The notes beneath the pieces are model-generated. The model was not told the DNA's origin. It was given only the letters and a program-made list of their open reading frames with translations, and did no database searches. Below, piece by piece: positions 26,431 through 34,972 of a DNA stretch of 64,000 nt (position 1 is its first letter; every line of letters begins with the position of its first letter). This DNA comes from Azospirillum oleiclasticum (GTDB taxonomy: Bacteria > Pseudomonadota > Alphaproteobacteria > Azospirillales > Azospirillaceae), in assembly GCF_013423485.1 (NCBI RefSeq), contig NZ_JABFFR010000014.1, positions 62,001 to 126,000 on the forward strand. Reading direction: 5' to 3'. Both the position numbers and the translations under genes were made by a program.

Positions 26431-27092
26431 GCATCGACGCACGCAAGATCCGCCTGATCATGTCGTTGCGCCGGCACGGCGTGACCGACACGCGGGTCCT
26501 TGCGGCGATCGAGCGCATCCCGCGCGACCAGTTCGTTCCCCAGACCTTCCAGGACCAGGCGTGGGAGGACACCGCACTGCCGATCGACCAGGGCCAGACC
26601 ATCAGCCAGCCGCTGGTCGTCGCCCTGATGACCCAGGCGCTCGACGTGCACGAGCGCCACAAGGTGCTGGAGATCGGCACCGGCTCCGGCTATCAGGCCG
26701 CCGTGCTCTCCCGGTTGTGCCGGCGGGTCTACACGCTCGAACGGCTGCGCCCCCTGCTGCTTGATGCCGAGCGGCGGTTCCACGCCCTGCGACTCCACAA
26801 CATCACGACGCGACATGGCGACGGAACAAGGGGTTGGCCCGAACAGGCCCCCTTCGAACGCATCATGGTCACGGCCGGCGGTGGACGGGAGCCGCCAAAA
26901 GACTTGACGGATCAGCTCGCGGTTGGTGGTGTCATGGTCATCCCGCTGGAGGGGGACTGGCGCGAACACCGCATCGTCCGAATCCGGCGCACCGAAACCG
27001 GTCTTGATCGGGAGGAGCTGTGGCCCGTCCGTTTCGTTCCGTTGCTGCCGGATGTGCCGGCGGTCGCGGACGAGCGCGTCCGCACCGCGTGA
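26427..27092 (+). CDS. pcm: Protein-L-isoaspartate O-methyltransferase
   Basis: SAM-dependent repair enzyme that methylates isoaspartyl residues in damaged proteins. The 221 residues show VPQTFQDQAWEDTALPIDQGQTISQP, the SAM-binding motif LEIGTGSGYQAAVLS, and YTLERLRPLL. The C-terminal part (MVTAGGGREPPKDLTDQLAVGG) is typical. GTG start overlaps the surE stop by four bases. Confidence 0.95.
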   Translation: MSIDARKIRLIMSLRRHGVTDTRVLAAIERIPRDQFVPQTFQDQAWEDTALPIDQGQTISQPLVVALMTQALDVHERHKVLEIGTGSGYQAAVLSRLCRRVYTLERLRPLLLDAERRFHALRLHNITTRHGDGTRGWPEQAPFERIMVTAGGGREPPKDLTDQLAVGGVMVIPLEGDWREHRIVRIRRTETGLDREELWPVRFVPLLPDVPAVADERVRTA

Positions 27093-28348
27093 CGGCGGCG
27101 CGCGCGCTCGCCCTCGCGCTTCTGCTGCCGCTCGCCGTCGCCTGCGAGCGCACGGGTCCGCTTGCCCCCGTCACCTCGGTGGGCGACGCACCGTTGTCCG
27201 CCGGTGGCGCCATCATCGTGGTCAAGGGCGATTCGCTCTACAGCCTGTCGCGCAAGTACAACGTGCCGCTCCGCGATCTGGCGGAGGCGAACCGGCTGTC
27301 GCCGCCCTACACGCTGGACATCGGACAGCGGCTGGTGCTGCCCGCCTCGCGCCAATACATCGTGCAGCGGGGGGACACGCTCTACGGCATCTCCCGCATG
27401 TTCGGTGTCGATGTCAGCGAGCTGACGCGCGTCAACAACCTGTCCGCTCCCTTCGCCGTGCAGGCCGGCCAGCCGCTGCGCCTGCCGGGAGCCGGCGGCA
27501 CCACCGCCACGGCGGAAGCGCCCAAGCCCGCGACGCGCGGTTCGGTCCAGGTCAGCGAACTGTCCCCGCCGCCCGGCAACGCCGCCGCCGCCAAGCCGGT
27601 CACCGTGACGCCCGCTCCGGCGTCACCGGCACCTGCCGCGGGCGCTCCCGCCGCCGCGGCGGTCACGCCGCCGGCCGCCAGCGGCACCGCCGCCGCAACC
27701 GGCTTTGAGCCGGGACGCGAGCCCAAGCCGCTGCGCCCGCCGTCCAAGCCGGCCACCGCGACCGAATCCGCCCCGGCCGTCGCGGCCGGCGCCCCCGTCC
27801 AGCTCAAGCCACCGACTCCGCCCACGGCGGCCGAGGGCGCGCGCCCCGCCGAGCCGGAGGTCGCCGCCGCCCCCGCCGCCCCGCCCAAGGAGGTCGGCAA
27901 GCCGCCGCCGCGCGCCGGCACGCGCTTCCTGTGGCCGGTCAAGGGCAAGCTGGTGTCGGGATATGGCCCCAAGCCGGACGGCATGCACAACGACGGCATC
28001 AACATCGCGGCCGCCAAGGGCACGCCGGTGGTGGCCGCCGACAATGGCGTCGTCGCCTATTCCGGCAACGAGCTGCGCGGCTTCGGCAACCTGCTGCTGG
28101 TCCGCCATTCGGACGGCTTCATCACCGCCTACGCCCACCTCGATACGATGAAGGTGGAGCGCGGGGCGACGGTGAAACGGGGGCAGGTGATCGGCACCGT
28201 GGGCCAGACGGGGGCCGTCAGCTCACCGCAGCTCCATTTCGAACTGCGCAAGGGCAGCCAGGCGGTGGACCCCGACGGGCATCTCGATCCCGCCGGGGGC
28301 AAGGTCACCGGAGCGGCGTTCCCAGACGGCCAGCCAGGTCCTGGATGA
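27089..28348 (+). CDS. NlpD-like LysM/M23 lipoprotein
   Basis: From the GTG overlapping the pcm stop (GTGA), a 419-residue protein with a lipoprotein-like signal (ALALALLLPLAVAC). It has two LysM repeats at about 40-84 and 87-132, a long Ala/Pro-rich linker, and an M23 domain at about 290-395. The zinc site looks degenerate: the usual HxGID is NDGIN and the last HLHFE is QLHFE. That is also the state of E. coli NlpD, which activates amidases rather than cutting peptidoglycan. Position after surE-pcm supports this. A longer start at GTG 27020 would overlap pcm by 73 bp. Confidence 0.88.
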   Translation: MTAARALALALLLPLAVACERTGPLAPVTSVGDAPLSAGGAIIVVKGDSLYSLSRKYNVPLRDLAEANRLSPPYTLDIGQRLVLPASRQYIVQRGDTLYGISRMFGVDVSELTRVNNLSAPFAVQAGQPLRLPGAGGTTATAEAPKPATRGSVQVSELSPPPGNAAAAKPVTVTPAPASPAPAAGAPAAAAVTPPAASGTAAATGFEPGREPKPLRPPSKPATATESAPAVAAGAPVQLKPPTPPTAAEGARPAEPEVAAAPAAPPKEVGKPPPRAGTRFLWPVKGKLVSGYGPKPDGMHNDGINIAAAKGTPVVAADNGVVAYSGNELRGFGNLLLVRHSDGFITAYAHLDTMKVERGATVKRGQVIGTVGQTGAVSSPQLHFELRKGSQAVDPDGHLDPAGGKVTGAAFPDGQPGPG

Positions 28349-29171
28349 ACTGCCACGCCACGCGGCCGGAGCGGCTGCCGCGCGTGACCGACCATTCCAC
28401 GGCCTCCGCGTGCAGCCGCTCGCGCCCGACCGTCAGGCCGAAGGCGTCGGCGTAGCCCTCCACCATGGCGAAGAAGGTGGGCTGGTCGCAGTTGTGGAAG
28501 CCCAGCCATAGGCCGAAGCGGTCGGAGAGGGAGACCTTCTCCTCCACCGCCTCGGCCGGGTTGATGGCGGTCGACCGCTCGTTCTCGATCATGTCGCGCG
28601 GCATCAGGTGGCGGCGGTTGGACGTGGCGTAGAACAGCACATTGTCCGGCCGCCCCTCGACACCGCCCTCCAGCACCGCCTTCAGCGACTTGTAGTGGGT
28701 GTCGTCGGTGGTGAAGGACAGGTCGTCGCAGAACAGCACGAAGCGCTTCTCCCGCCCGCGCAGCAGCGCCAGCAGCCGGGGCAGGGAGGGGATGTCCTCC
28801 CGATGGATCTCCACCAGCGCCAGCGTGCCCGGACGCTCCGCGATCACGGCGGCGTGGACCGACTTGACCAGCGAGCTCTTGCCCATGCCGCGGGCACCCC
28901 ACAGCAGCGCGTTGTTCGCCGGCAGGCCGGCGGCGAACCGCCGGGTGTTGTCGAGCAGCAGGTCGCGCTGCCGCTCCACCCCCTGGAGCAGGGCGATGTC
29001 CACCCGGTTCACCGAGGGCACCGGCTCCAGCCGGTCGGGGTCGGCGTGCCAGACGAAGGCGTCGGCGGCCGACAGGTCAACCGGCGGCGGCGGGGGGGGC
29101 GTCTGGCGCTCCAGCGCGTCGGCGATGCGGGTGAGGACGGCGAGAAGGGCGGCGGCGGAAGAATCGGACAC
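28305..29171 (-). CDS. DUF815-family AAA ATP-binding protein
   Basis: A 288-residue ATPase from GTG 29171 (VSDSSAAALLAVLTRIADALE). Walker A is WGARGMGKSS, Walker B is FVLFCDDLSF, and YATSNRRHLMPRDM serves as a sensor-1 region with RSTAINPAEAVEEKVSLSDRFG after it, all as in DUF815 proteins. The biochemical role of the family is not settled. It is convergent with the nlpD-like gene, and their 3' ends overlap by 44 bp. Confidence 0.9.
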   Translation of the reverse strand: MSDSSAAALLAVLTRIADALERQTPPPPPPVDLSAADAFVWHADPDRLEPVPSVNRVDIALLQGVERQRDLLLDNTRRFAAGLPANNALLWGARGMGKSSLVKSVHAAVIAERPGTLALVEIHREDIPSLPRLLALLRGREKRFVLFCDDLSFTTDDTHYKSLKAVLEGGVEGRPDNVLFYATSNRRHLMPRDMIENERSTAINPAEAVEEKVSLSDRFGLWLGFHNCDQPTFFAMVEGYADAFGLTVGRERLHAEAVEWSVTRGSRSGRVAWQFIQDLAGRLGTPLR

Positions 29172-29384
29172 GGTTCTGCCCTGCTTGTGAAATGGCTGGA
29201 AAGTGAAGGAACGTGCCGCCATCTGTCGGCTGCAAGGGACCACCCTAGTCACAGCCGACCGCACCGGCAACCCGCGCACCCCCGCACGCCATGCACAGGG
29301 CCGTTGCATCGGGGGCACGGGCGGCTATAGTCGCGTCGTCCCGACGCGCGGCGGTCGCAGGACCCAACAACGAGGAGCACCAGG

Positions 29385-29795
29385 ATGTTCGTTTCGACGG
29401 CCTTCGCCCAGACCGCGGCCCCGGCGGCGGGCGGAACCGACATGATCATGTCGTTCTTGCCGCTGATTCTGATCTTCGTCGTCTTCTATTTCCTCCTGAT
29501 CCGCCCGCAGCAGAAGCGGATGAAGGAGCACAAGGCGATGCTGGAGGCGGTGCGCCGTGGTGACCGCGTGGTGACCGGTGGCGGCATCGTCGGCACGGTG
29601 ACCAAGGTCGGCACCGACGACGAGGTGCAGGTGGAGATCGCCGAGGGCGTGCGGGTGAAGGTGCTGCGCTCCACCATCAGCGCCGTGCTGTCGCGCAGCG
29701 AGCCGGTCAAGGGCGGCGAGGGCGGCGCCCCGGCCGCGACCCCCGCCGCGGCGGAGGAGAAGGGCGGCCTCGCGAAGATGTTCGGGCGCAAGTAA
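29385..29795 (+). CDS. yajC: Sec translocon accessory protein YajC
   Basis: A 136-residue single-span membrane protein that associates with SecDF. It has the transmembrane segment MIMSFLPLILIFVVFYFLLI followed by the diagnostic RPQQKRMKEHKAMLEAVRRGDRVVTGGGIVGTV. The C-terminus is Ala/Gly-rich. It starts a small operon with secD. A 9-bp GC hairpin (29815-29836) lies between the two genes and may tune readthrough. Confidence 0.95.
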   Translation: MFVSTAFAQTAAPAAGGTDMIMSFLPLILIFVVFYFLLIRPQQKRMKEHKAMLEAVRRGDRVVTGGGIVGTVTKVGTDDEVQVEIAEGVRVKVLRSTISAVLSRSEPVKGGEGGAPAATPAAAEEKGGLAKMFGRK

Positions 29796-29873
29796 CCGTC
29801 CACCATCCGGCACCGGGGGCCGCCCGCGCGGCCCCCATGAGCATTTCACGGAACGGGTCAGTCGACGGGCGTC

Positions 29874-31451
29874 ATGGTCCATATCGCCAAGTGGAAGGTC
29901 ATCCTCGTCATCGCGCTGTGCGCGTTGGGGATCGTTTACGCCGCACCCAACCTGCTCGGGCGGCAGACGGTGGAGCATCTGCAGGCCAGCCTGCCGTCCT
30001 GGGCGCCGACCAAGACGATCAACCTCGGACTCGACCTGCAGGGTGGCTCGCATCTGCTGCTCGAGGTCGACGTGCGCAGCGTCGTGCAGGAGCGGGTCAA
30101 CGGCCTGCTCGACACCGCCCGCACGGAGCTGCGGCAGGCGCAGATCGGCTACACCGACCTGTCGGCCGACGCCACCGGCATCGGCTTCACGGTGCGCGAC
30201 GCGGCGCAGGTGGACCGCGCCCGCGACCTCGTCCGCCGCACCGCCGCGCAGGATCTGGAGACCAGCGTCTCCGACGGCAGCCGCGTGCGCGTGGCCTACA
30301 CCGATCAGGCGATCCAGACCTGGACGCGGCAGGCGGTGGACCAGTCGATCGAGATCGTGCGCCGCCGCATCGACGAGACCGGCACCAAGGAGCCGGCGAT
30401 CCAGCGCCAGGGCCAGGACCGCATCCTCGTCCAGCTTCCCGGCGTGGACGATCCGGAGCGGGTGAAGCGCCTGCTCGGCCAGACCGCCAAGCTGACCTTC
30501 CAGATGGTCAACACCGAGGTGGGACCGGCCGAGCTGATGGCCGGCCGCGTGCCGCCCGGCTCCGTCCGCCTGCCGATGGCGGAAAGTCCGGGCCAGTATC
30601 TGGCCGTGCAGCGCCGGGTCATGGTGTCGGGCGACACGCTGACCGACGCGCAGCCGACCTTCCAGGACAATCAGGCGGTGGTGTCCTTCCGCTTCGACTC
30701 GGTCGGCGCGCGCCGTTTCGCCGACGCCACCAAGGAGAATGTCGGGCGGCCGTTCGCGATCGTGCTCGACAACAAGATCATCTCCGCCCCGGTGATCCGG
30801 GAACCGATCCTGGGCGGGGCCGGCGTCATCTCCGGCAGCTTCACCGTGCAGACGGCCAACGACCTCGCCCTGTTGCTGCGCGCTGGCGCCCTGCCGGCTC
30901 CACTCAACGTGATCGAGGAGCGCACCGTCGGCCCCGGACTCGGCGCCGACAGCATCGAGGCGGGTCGCATCGCCAGCATTGTCGGCTTCGTCGCGGTGAT
31001 GGCGCTGATGATCGCCTGCTACGGCCTGTTCGGGCTGTTCGCGGTGGCGGCGCTGGTCATCAACGTGGTGCTGATCTTTGCCCTGCTGTCGATCCTGCAG
31101 GCCACCCTGACCCTGCCGGGCATCGCCGGCATCGTGCTGACCATGGGCATGGCGGTGGACGCCAACGTGCTCATCTATGAGCGCATCCGCGAGGAGCAGC
31201 GGGCCGGCCGCTCGGTCATCTCCGCGCTGGACGCCGGCTACAGCCGGGCGATCACCACCATCTGGGACTCCAACCTCACCACGCTGATCGCCGCCGCCCT
31301 GCTGTTCATCCTGGGATCGGGGCCGGTGCGCGGCTTCGCGGTGACGCTGACGATCGGCATCATCACCTCGATGTTCACCGCGATCATGGTCACCCGCCTG
31401 ATGGTGCTGGCCTGGATGCGGCGGACCAAGCCGAAGCTGGTGCCGATCTGA
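29874..31451 (+). CDS. secD: Protein translocase subunit SecD
   Basis: SecD drives late steps of Sec export with the proton gradient. The 525 residues contain an N-terminal helix, LGLDLQGGSHLLLEVD, a large periplasmic region, and the C-terminal six-helix half with GPGLGADSIEAGRIA and AVDANVLIYERIREE. Length matches alphaproteobacterial SecD, so it is not a SecDF fusion. SecF, normally the next gene, is not here; the downstream gene is the Mth938-family protein. Confidence 0.95.
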   Translation: MVHIAKWKVILVIALCALGIVYAAPNLLGRQTVEHLQASLPSWAPTKTINLGLDLQGGSHLLLEVDVRSVVQERVNGLLDTARTELRQAQIGYTDLSADATGIGFTVRDAAQVDRARDLVRRTAAQDLETSVSDGSRVRVAYTDQAIQTWTRQAVDQSIEIVRRRIDETGTKEPAIQRQGQDRILVQLPGVDDPERVKRLLGQTAKLTFQMVNTEVGPAELMAGRVPPGSVRLPMAESPGQYLAVQRRVMVSGDTLTDAQPTFQDNQAVVSFRFDSVGARRFADATKENVGRPFAIVLDNKIISAPVIREPILGGAGVISGSFTVQTANDLALLLRAGALPAPLNVIEERTVGPGLGADSIEAGRIASIVGFVAVMALMIACYGLFGLFAVAALVINVVLIFALLSILQATLTLPGIAGIVLTMGMAVDANVLIYERIREEQRAGRSVISALDAGYSRAITTIWDSNLTTLIAAALLFILGSGPVRGFAVTLTIGIITSMFTAIMVTRLMVLAWMRRTKPKLVPI

Positions 31452-31506
31452 TCCGGCGGGGCGCCCGTCCGCCCCGGCCGGTGCATGCCGAAAGGACCGA
31501 GAGCCG

Positions 31507-31881
31507 ATGGACATCACGCCGCTCATCCCCGCCGACCGGCAGGTCATCGACGGCTACGCCCCCGGCCGGTTCTGCGTGGCCGGCTCCTGGCGCGATGGCG
31601 GGGTCATCGTGTTGCCGGACCGGACACTGGAATGGCCGGAGACCGAGTTCGCCGCCCTGACGGTGGAAAGCTTCCGCCCGGTGATCGCGGCGCTGCCATC
31701 GGTGGAACTGCTGCTGCTGGGCAGCGGTGCCCGCATGCAGCTCATGCCCAAGGCGCTGCGGATCAGCCTGCGCGAGGCGGGGCTGGTGGTGGAGGTGATG
31801 GATTCCGGTGCGGCCTGCCGCACCTACAACGTGCTGCTCGCCGAGGAACGGCGGGTCGCGGCGGCCCTGCTGCCGATGTGA
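31507..31881 (+). CDS. Mth938-like (DUF498) domain protein, NDUFAF3 homologue
   Basis: A 124-residue protein with the compact DUF498 fold: PADRQVIDGYAPGRFCVAGSW, the LLLLGSG motif, and VEVMDSGAACRTYNVLLAEERRVAAALLP. The mitochondrial homologue NDUFAF3 is a complex I assembly factor, and the alphaproteobacterial gene is usually found beside secD/secF, as here. A related assembly-factor type (squalene-synthase fold) lies 3 kb away. The bacterial function is not firmly known. Confidence 0.88.
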   Translation: MDITPLIPADRQVIDGYAPGRFCVAGSWRDGGVIVLPDRTLEWPETEFAALTVESFRPVIAALPSVELLLLGSGARMQLMPKALRISLREAGLVVEVMDSGAACRTYNVLLAEERRVAAALLPM

Positions 31882-31915
31882 GAAACCCTCTCCCCGCGTC
31901 GGGGGAGAGGGTTTC
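31882..31915. terminator. Bidirectional hairpin between DUF498 gene and sodB
   Basis: A perfect 14-bp stem (31882-31895 pairs with 31902-31915) with a 6-base loop lies between two convergent genes. The stem arms begin with GAAA and end with TTTC, so each direction has a short T-run. It should serve both genes. Confidence 0.75.
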
Positions 31916-31926
31916 CTTCGCAGGAC

Positions 31927-32526
31927 TTACTTCTCCTGCAGGCGGACCGCCACCGTCTCCCAGTTGACCAGCTGGTCGAGGAAGGCGTTCAGGTAGTCCG
32001 GGCGGCGGTTCTGGTAGTCCAGGTAATAGCTGTGCTCCCAGACGTCGCAGCCGAGCAGGGCGTGCTTGCCGTGCGCCAGCGGGTTCTCGGCGTTCGGGGT
32101 CTTCATGATGGACAGCTTGCCGCCGTCCTCGACCAGCCACACCCAGCCGCTGCCGAACTGCGCGACGCCACCGGCGGTGAACTCCTTCTTGAAGTTGTCC
32201 ACGCTGCCGAAGTCGGCGACCAGACGCTTCTCCAACTCCGACGGGATGGCTCGGCTGCCCTGCGGCGCCATCCACTCCCAGAACAGGATGTGGTTCCAGT
32301 GCTGGCCGGCGTTGTTGAAGACCCCCTGCTTCTCGGCCTTGCCGAAGCTGGCCTTCACGACCTCCTCCAGGCTCTTGCCTTCCAGCTCGGAGCCGGCGAC
32401 CAGCTCGTTCAGCTTGGTCACATAGGCCTGGTGGTGCTTGTCGTGGTGGAACTGCAGCGTCTGCGCCGACATGTAGGGCTGGAGAGCGCTGTAGTCGTAG
32501 GGGAGCGGGGGAAGTTCGAACGCCAT
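31927..32526 (-). CDS. sodB: Superoxide dismutase, iron type
   Basis: A cytoplasmic enzyme dismutating superoxide. The 199 residues have all four metal ligands: His27 (FHHDKHH), His79 (HWNH), Asp161 and His165 (DVWEHSYY). Gln75 in NNAGQHWNH is the position and residue typical of Fe-SOD rather than Mn-SOD. No signal peptide is present. It ends against the shared terminator. Confidence 0.94.
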   Translation of the reverse strand: MAFELPPLPYDYSALQPYMSAQTLQFHHDKHHQAYVTKLNELVAGSELEGKSLEEVVKASFGKAEKQGVFNNAGQHWNHILFWEWMAPQGSRAIPSELEKRLVADFGSVDNFKKEFTAGGVAQFGSGWVWLVEDGGKLSIMKTPNAENPLAHGKHALLGCDVWEHSYYLDYQNRRPDYLNAFLDQLVNWETVAVRLQEK

Positions 32527-32592
32527 AGTTCCCTCTTCTTGCCGATGTCGTTGGTTGCTCGCCCCGGCCGGACGGCCGGGGGTTCCAACGGC

Positions 32593-33903
32593 TCAGATAT
32601 GTCGCCCGCCGGGCAAAGCCAAGGCCGGAATGGACAATCGCGCCATAATCCGTGACCGGAGCGGTGCCAGGACCGCCCGCGCGGCCCGCTCGCCGGAGCG
32701 CACGGCCCCCTCCAGCGTCGCCGGAAGCCCGGTGTCGGTCCAGTCCCCGGCCAGGAACAGGTTTCCCGTGGCCGGAACGCGGGTGCCGGGACGGCGGGCG
32801 GCGCTGGCGGGGGTCTGGTCGAAGGTGGCGCGCTTCTCCTTCACCACCCGCACCGGCGGAACCGCCGAATCGAGGCCAAGCGCCGCCGCGCAGTCCCGCC
32901 ACAGCCGCTCCGCCACCGACTCGGGCGGCAGGGCGGCCAGGGCGTCGGCGTCGCTGACCGTGACCGACAGCACGTCACCGCGCAGGAACAGCCATTCCGC
33001 GGTGCCGCCGACCAGCCCCAGGAAGGGCAGCCCGCCGGGCAGCGTCGCCGGCCGGTCCAGGCGGAAATGCGCGTTGACGATGGCGGCCCCGGCCGGCGGC
33101 GCCTCCAGCCCCGGCACCAGCCGCGCCGTCGCCCAGGGGGGTACGGCCAGCACCACCGCCTCCGCCGGTGCCAGCGGCACCGCGGCTCCCGCCACTGACA
33201 GCCCGGTCACCCGCCCGCCGTCGATGGTGAGCCCGTCCACCCGTGTGCCCAGCCGAACCTCCGCCCCCAGCCGCTCCAGATGGCGCAGCGCCGGCTCCAC
33301 GAAGGCCTCCGCCAGCCCGTGGGCGGCAACCACCGGCCGGCAGGCGGCCTCGCCGCGCAGCAGCGTCTCGCGCAGCACGGCGCCGAACAGGCGGGCCGAC
33401 ACGCGGTCGGGGGCGCCGTTCATCGCCGACACGATCAGCGTGCCCCACAGCCGGTCGAACAGCGGCGTGCCGGCCGGCAGCACATCCGTCGTCACCGCCC
33501 GCGGCCCGGCGACCACCGCGCGCAGGGCCGCCAGATAGTCCGCGGCTGTCGTGCCGGGCACGCGCCGCGCCGGGTCGAACAGCCACAGCCCGCCGGGTTT
33601 CAGCGTCCACCGCTGCCCGTCGCGCAGGTCGAGGAAGGGAAAGGCGGCCGGCGTCACGACGTCGAGCGCGCGGGCACCGCCGGTGCGGCGCGCGTAGTCG
33701 AGCAGCGTCCGGTTGCCGCTCAGCACCATGTGGCTGCCGTTGTCGACACGGCGGTCGAGCGTCGAATCATGGAAGGAGCGGCAGCGCCCGCCGGCCTGCG
33801 GTGCGGATTCGTACACGGTGACGTGCCGCCCGGCCTCGGCGAGGCGGACGGCGCAGGCGAGGCCGGCGAGGCCGGCCCCGACGATGTGGATGGCGCTGCT
33901 CAC
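32593..33903 (-). CDS. hpnE: Hydroxysqualene dehydroxylase HpnE
   Basis: An FAD-dependent amine-oxidase-fold enzyme that turns hydroxysqualene into squalene for hopanoids. The 436 residues from GTG 33903 start with IHIVGAGLAGLACAVRLAEAG, the dinucleotide-binding motif, then AGGRCRSF. FLAGDWTDTGLPATLEGAVRSGERAA at the C-terminus is typical of HpnE and phytoene desaturase relatives. It lies 75 bp after hpnC on the same strand. The intermediate enzyme HpnD is not encoded between them. Confidence 0.88.
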   Translation of the reverse strand: MSSAIHIVGAGLAGLACAVRLAEAGRHVTVYESAPQAGGRCRSFHDSTLDRRVDNGSHMVLSGNRTLLDYARRTGGARALDVVTPAAFPFLDLRDGQRWTLKPGGLWLFDPARRVPGTTAADYLAALRAVVAGPRAVTTDVLPAGTPLFDRLWGTLIVSAMNGAPDRVSARLFGAVLRETLLRGEAACRPVVAAHGLAEAFVEPALRHLERLGAEVRLGTRVDGLTIDGGRVTGLSVAGAAVPLAPAEAVVLAVPPWATARLVPGLEAPPAGAAIVNAHFRLDRPATLPGGLPFLGLVGGTAEWLFLRGDVLSVTVSDADALAALPPESVAERLWRDCAAALGLDSAVPPVRVVKEKRATFDQTPASAARRPGTRVPATGNLFLAGDWTDTGLPATLEGAVRSGERAARAVLAPLRSRIMARLSIPALALPGGRHI

Positions 33904-33978
33904 GGCCGCGCACCCTAGCGGAGACGGCCGTTCCACGCCACGGGGAAGCGGCCCCGCTACCGGGCGGCGAAGCAGCGG

Positions 33979-34851
33979 CTACCGGGCGGCGAAGCCGCGC
34001 GCCACCCCGCGCATGGTGGCGGCGACACGCTGGTGGGCGCCCAGCGCGACGCGGCCGGCCATCGGGTCGCGGTTGCGCAGTCGGCGTGACAGCGCCTCGG
34101 TCTGCGCCAGCAGAACCGATGTCTCGATGCGCAGGCCGCGATGGGCGATCTGGCCGGGCAGGGTGGCGGCGCGCTCCAGCAGCCGGTCGGTGTGGTCCAG
34201 CAGCTTGTCGAACAGGCCGCGCAGCTTGGGGTCGGTCTCGGCCTCCACCATGCGCTCGACGCTGATGCCGGCCTCGTCGAACCAGGTCAGCGGCAGGTGG
34301 CAGCGCCCCAGCACCACCCAGTCGTCGCGCCCGCTCTGCAGGTGCTTCAGGATCTGCACGGCGGAACACAGCGCGTCGGCCGCCGGTCCGGCCCCGGCAC
34401 CCTCGCCATGCAGCTCCAGCAGGTAGCGGCCGACCGGGTTGGCGGCGAAGCGGCAATAGAGCAGCAGGTCGCTCCAGCTGTGGCACCGCGCGCCCACGGC
34501 GTTGCGGCGGAACGCGCGCAGCACCTGCCGGGCGTGGCGGTCCTGCACCCCGGTGGCCTGGAGGCTGAGCCGCAGATCGACGGCCGGCTTCAGGTAGGCG
34601 TGCTTGGCCTGACCCGACGTCAGCGCGCGTTCCAGCGCGTCGAGATAGGCCAGCTTGGTCTCCGGCTCCATCTCGGCGTCATCGGCGATGTCGTTGCCGA
34701 GTCTCAGGAAGCGGTGGAAGGCAAGCACATGCGGCCGGAGATGCTTGGGCAGCAGGCGCGACGAGGTGGCGAGCGGCTGCGAGCCCGGATCGCGGCGGGC
34801 GATCGTGGCTGGCTTGGCGGGGATCGTCGGGACCACGTTGAAATCGGTCAT
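33979..34851 (-). CDS. hpnC: Squalene synthase HpnC-like protein
   Basis: A 290-residue trans-isoprenyl synthase fold from ATG 34851. SRLLPKHLRPHVLAFHRFLRLGNDIADD places it with HpnC, which in the HpnCDE route converts presqualene diphosphate to hydroxysqualene. The first Asp motif reads NDIADD. The second reads HLQSGRDDW, where HpnC proteins usually have HLQD, so one metal-binding Asp is replaced by Ser. Activity may be altered. It lies directly upstream of hpnE and divergent from the next gene. Confidence 0.75.
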   Translation of the reverse strand: MTDFNVVPTIPAKPATIARRDPGSQPLATSSRLLPKHLRPHVLAFHRFLRLGNDIADDAEMEPETKLAYLDALERALTSGQAKHAYLKPAVDLRLSLQATGVQDRHARQVLRAFRRNAVGARCHSWSDLLLYCRFAANPVGRYLLELHGEGAGAGPAADALCSAVQILKHLQSGRDDWVVLGRCHLPLTWFDEAGISVERMVEAETDPKLRGLFDKLLDHTDRLLERAATLPGQIAHRGLRIETSVLLAQTEALSRRLRNRDPMAGRVALGAHQRVAATMRGVARGFAAR

Positions 34852-34972
34852 GTCGGGGGGCCTGCTTGCGCGTTGGGCTGGCGGGTGACCTGTGAGAGAC
34901 AATATATTCCGTTGCCCGGCTTTGACTTGGGCTCTTCGCGCCAACACCCCCATTTTTCCGGAATCACACCCG

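Noticed and set aside
32562..32581. A terminator between hpnE and sodB
   Set aside because: The 9-bp CCCCGGCCG/CGGCCGGGG palindrome has a 2-base loop and no T-run; such palindromes are common in this GC-rich DNA.
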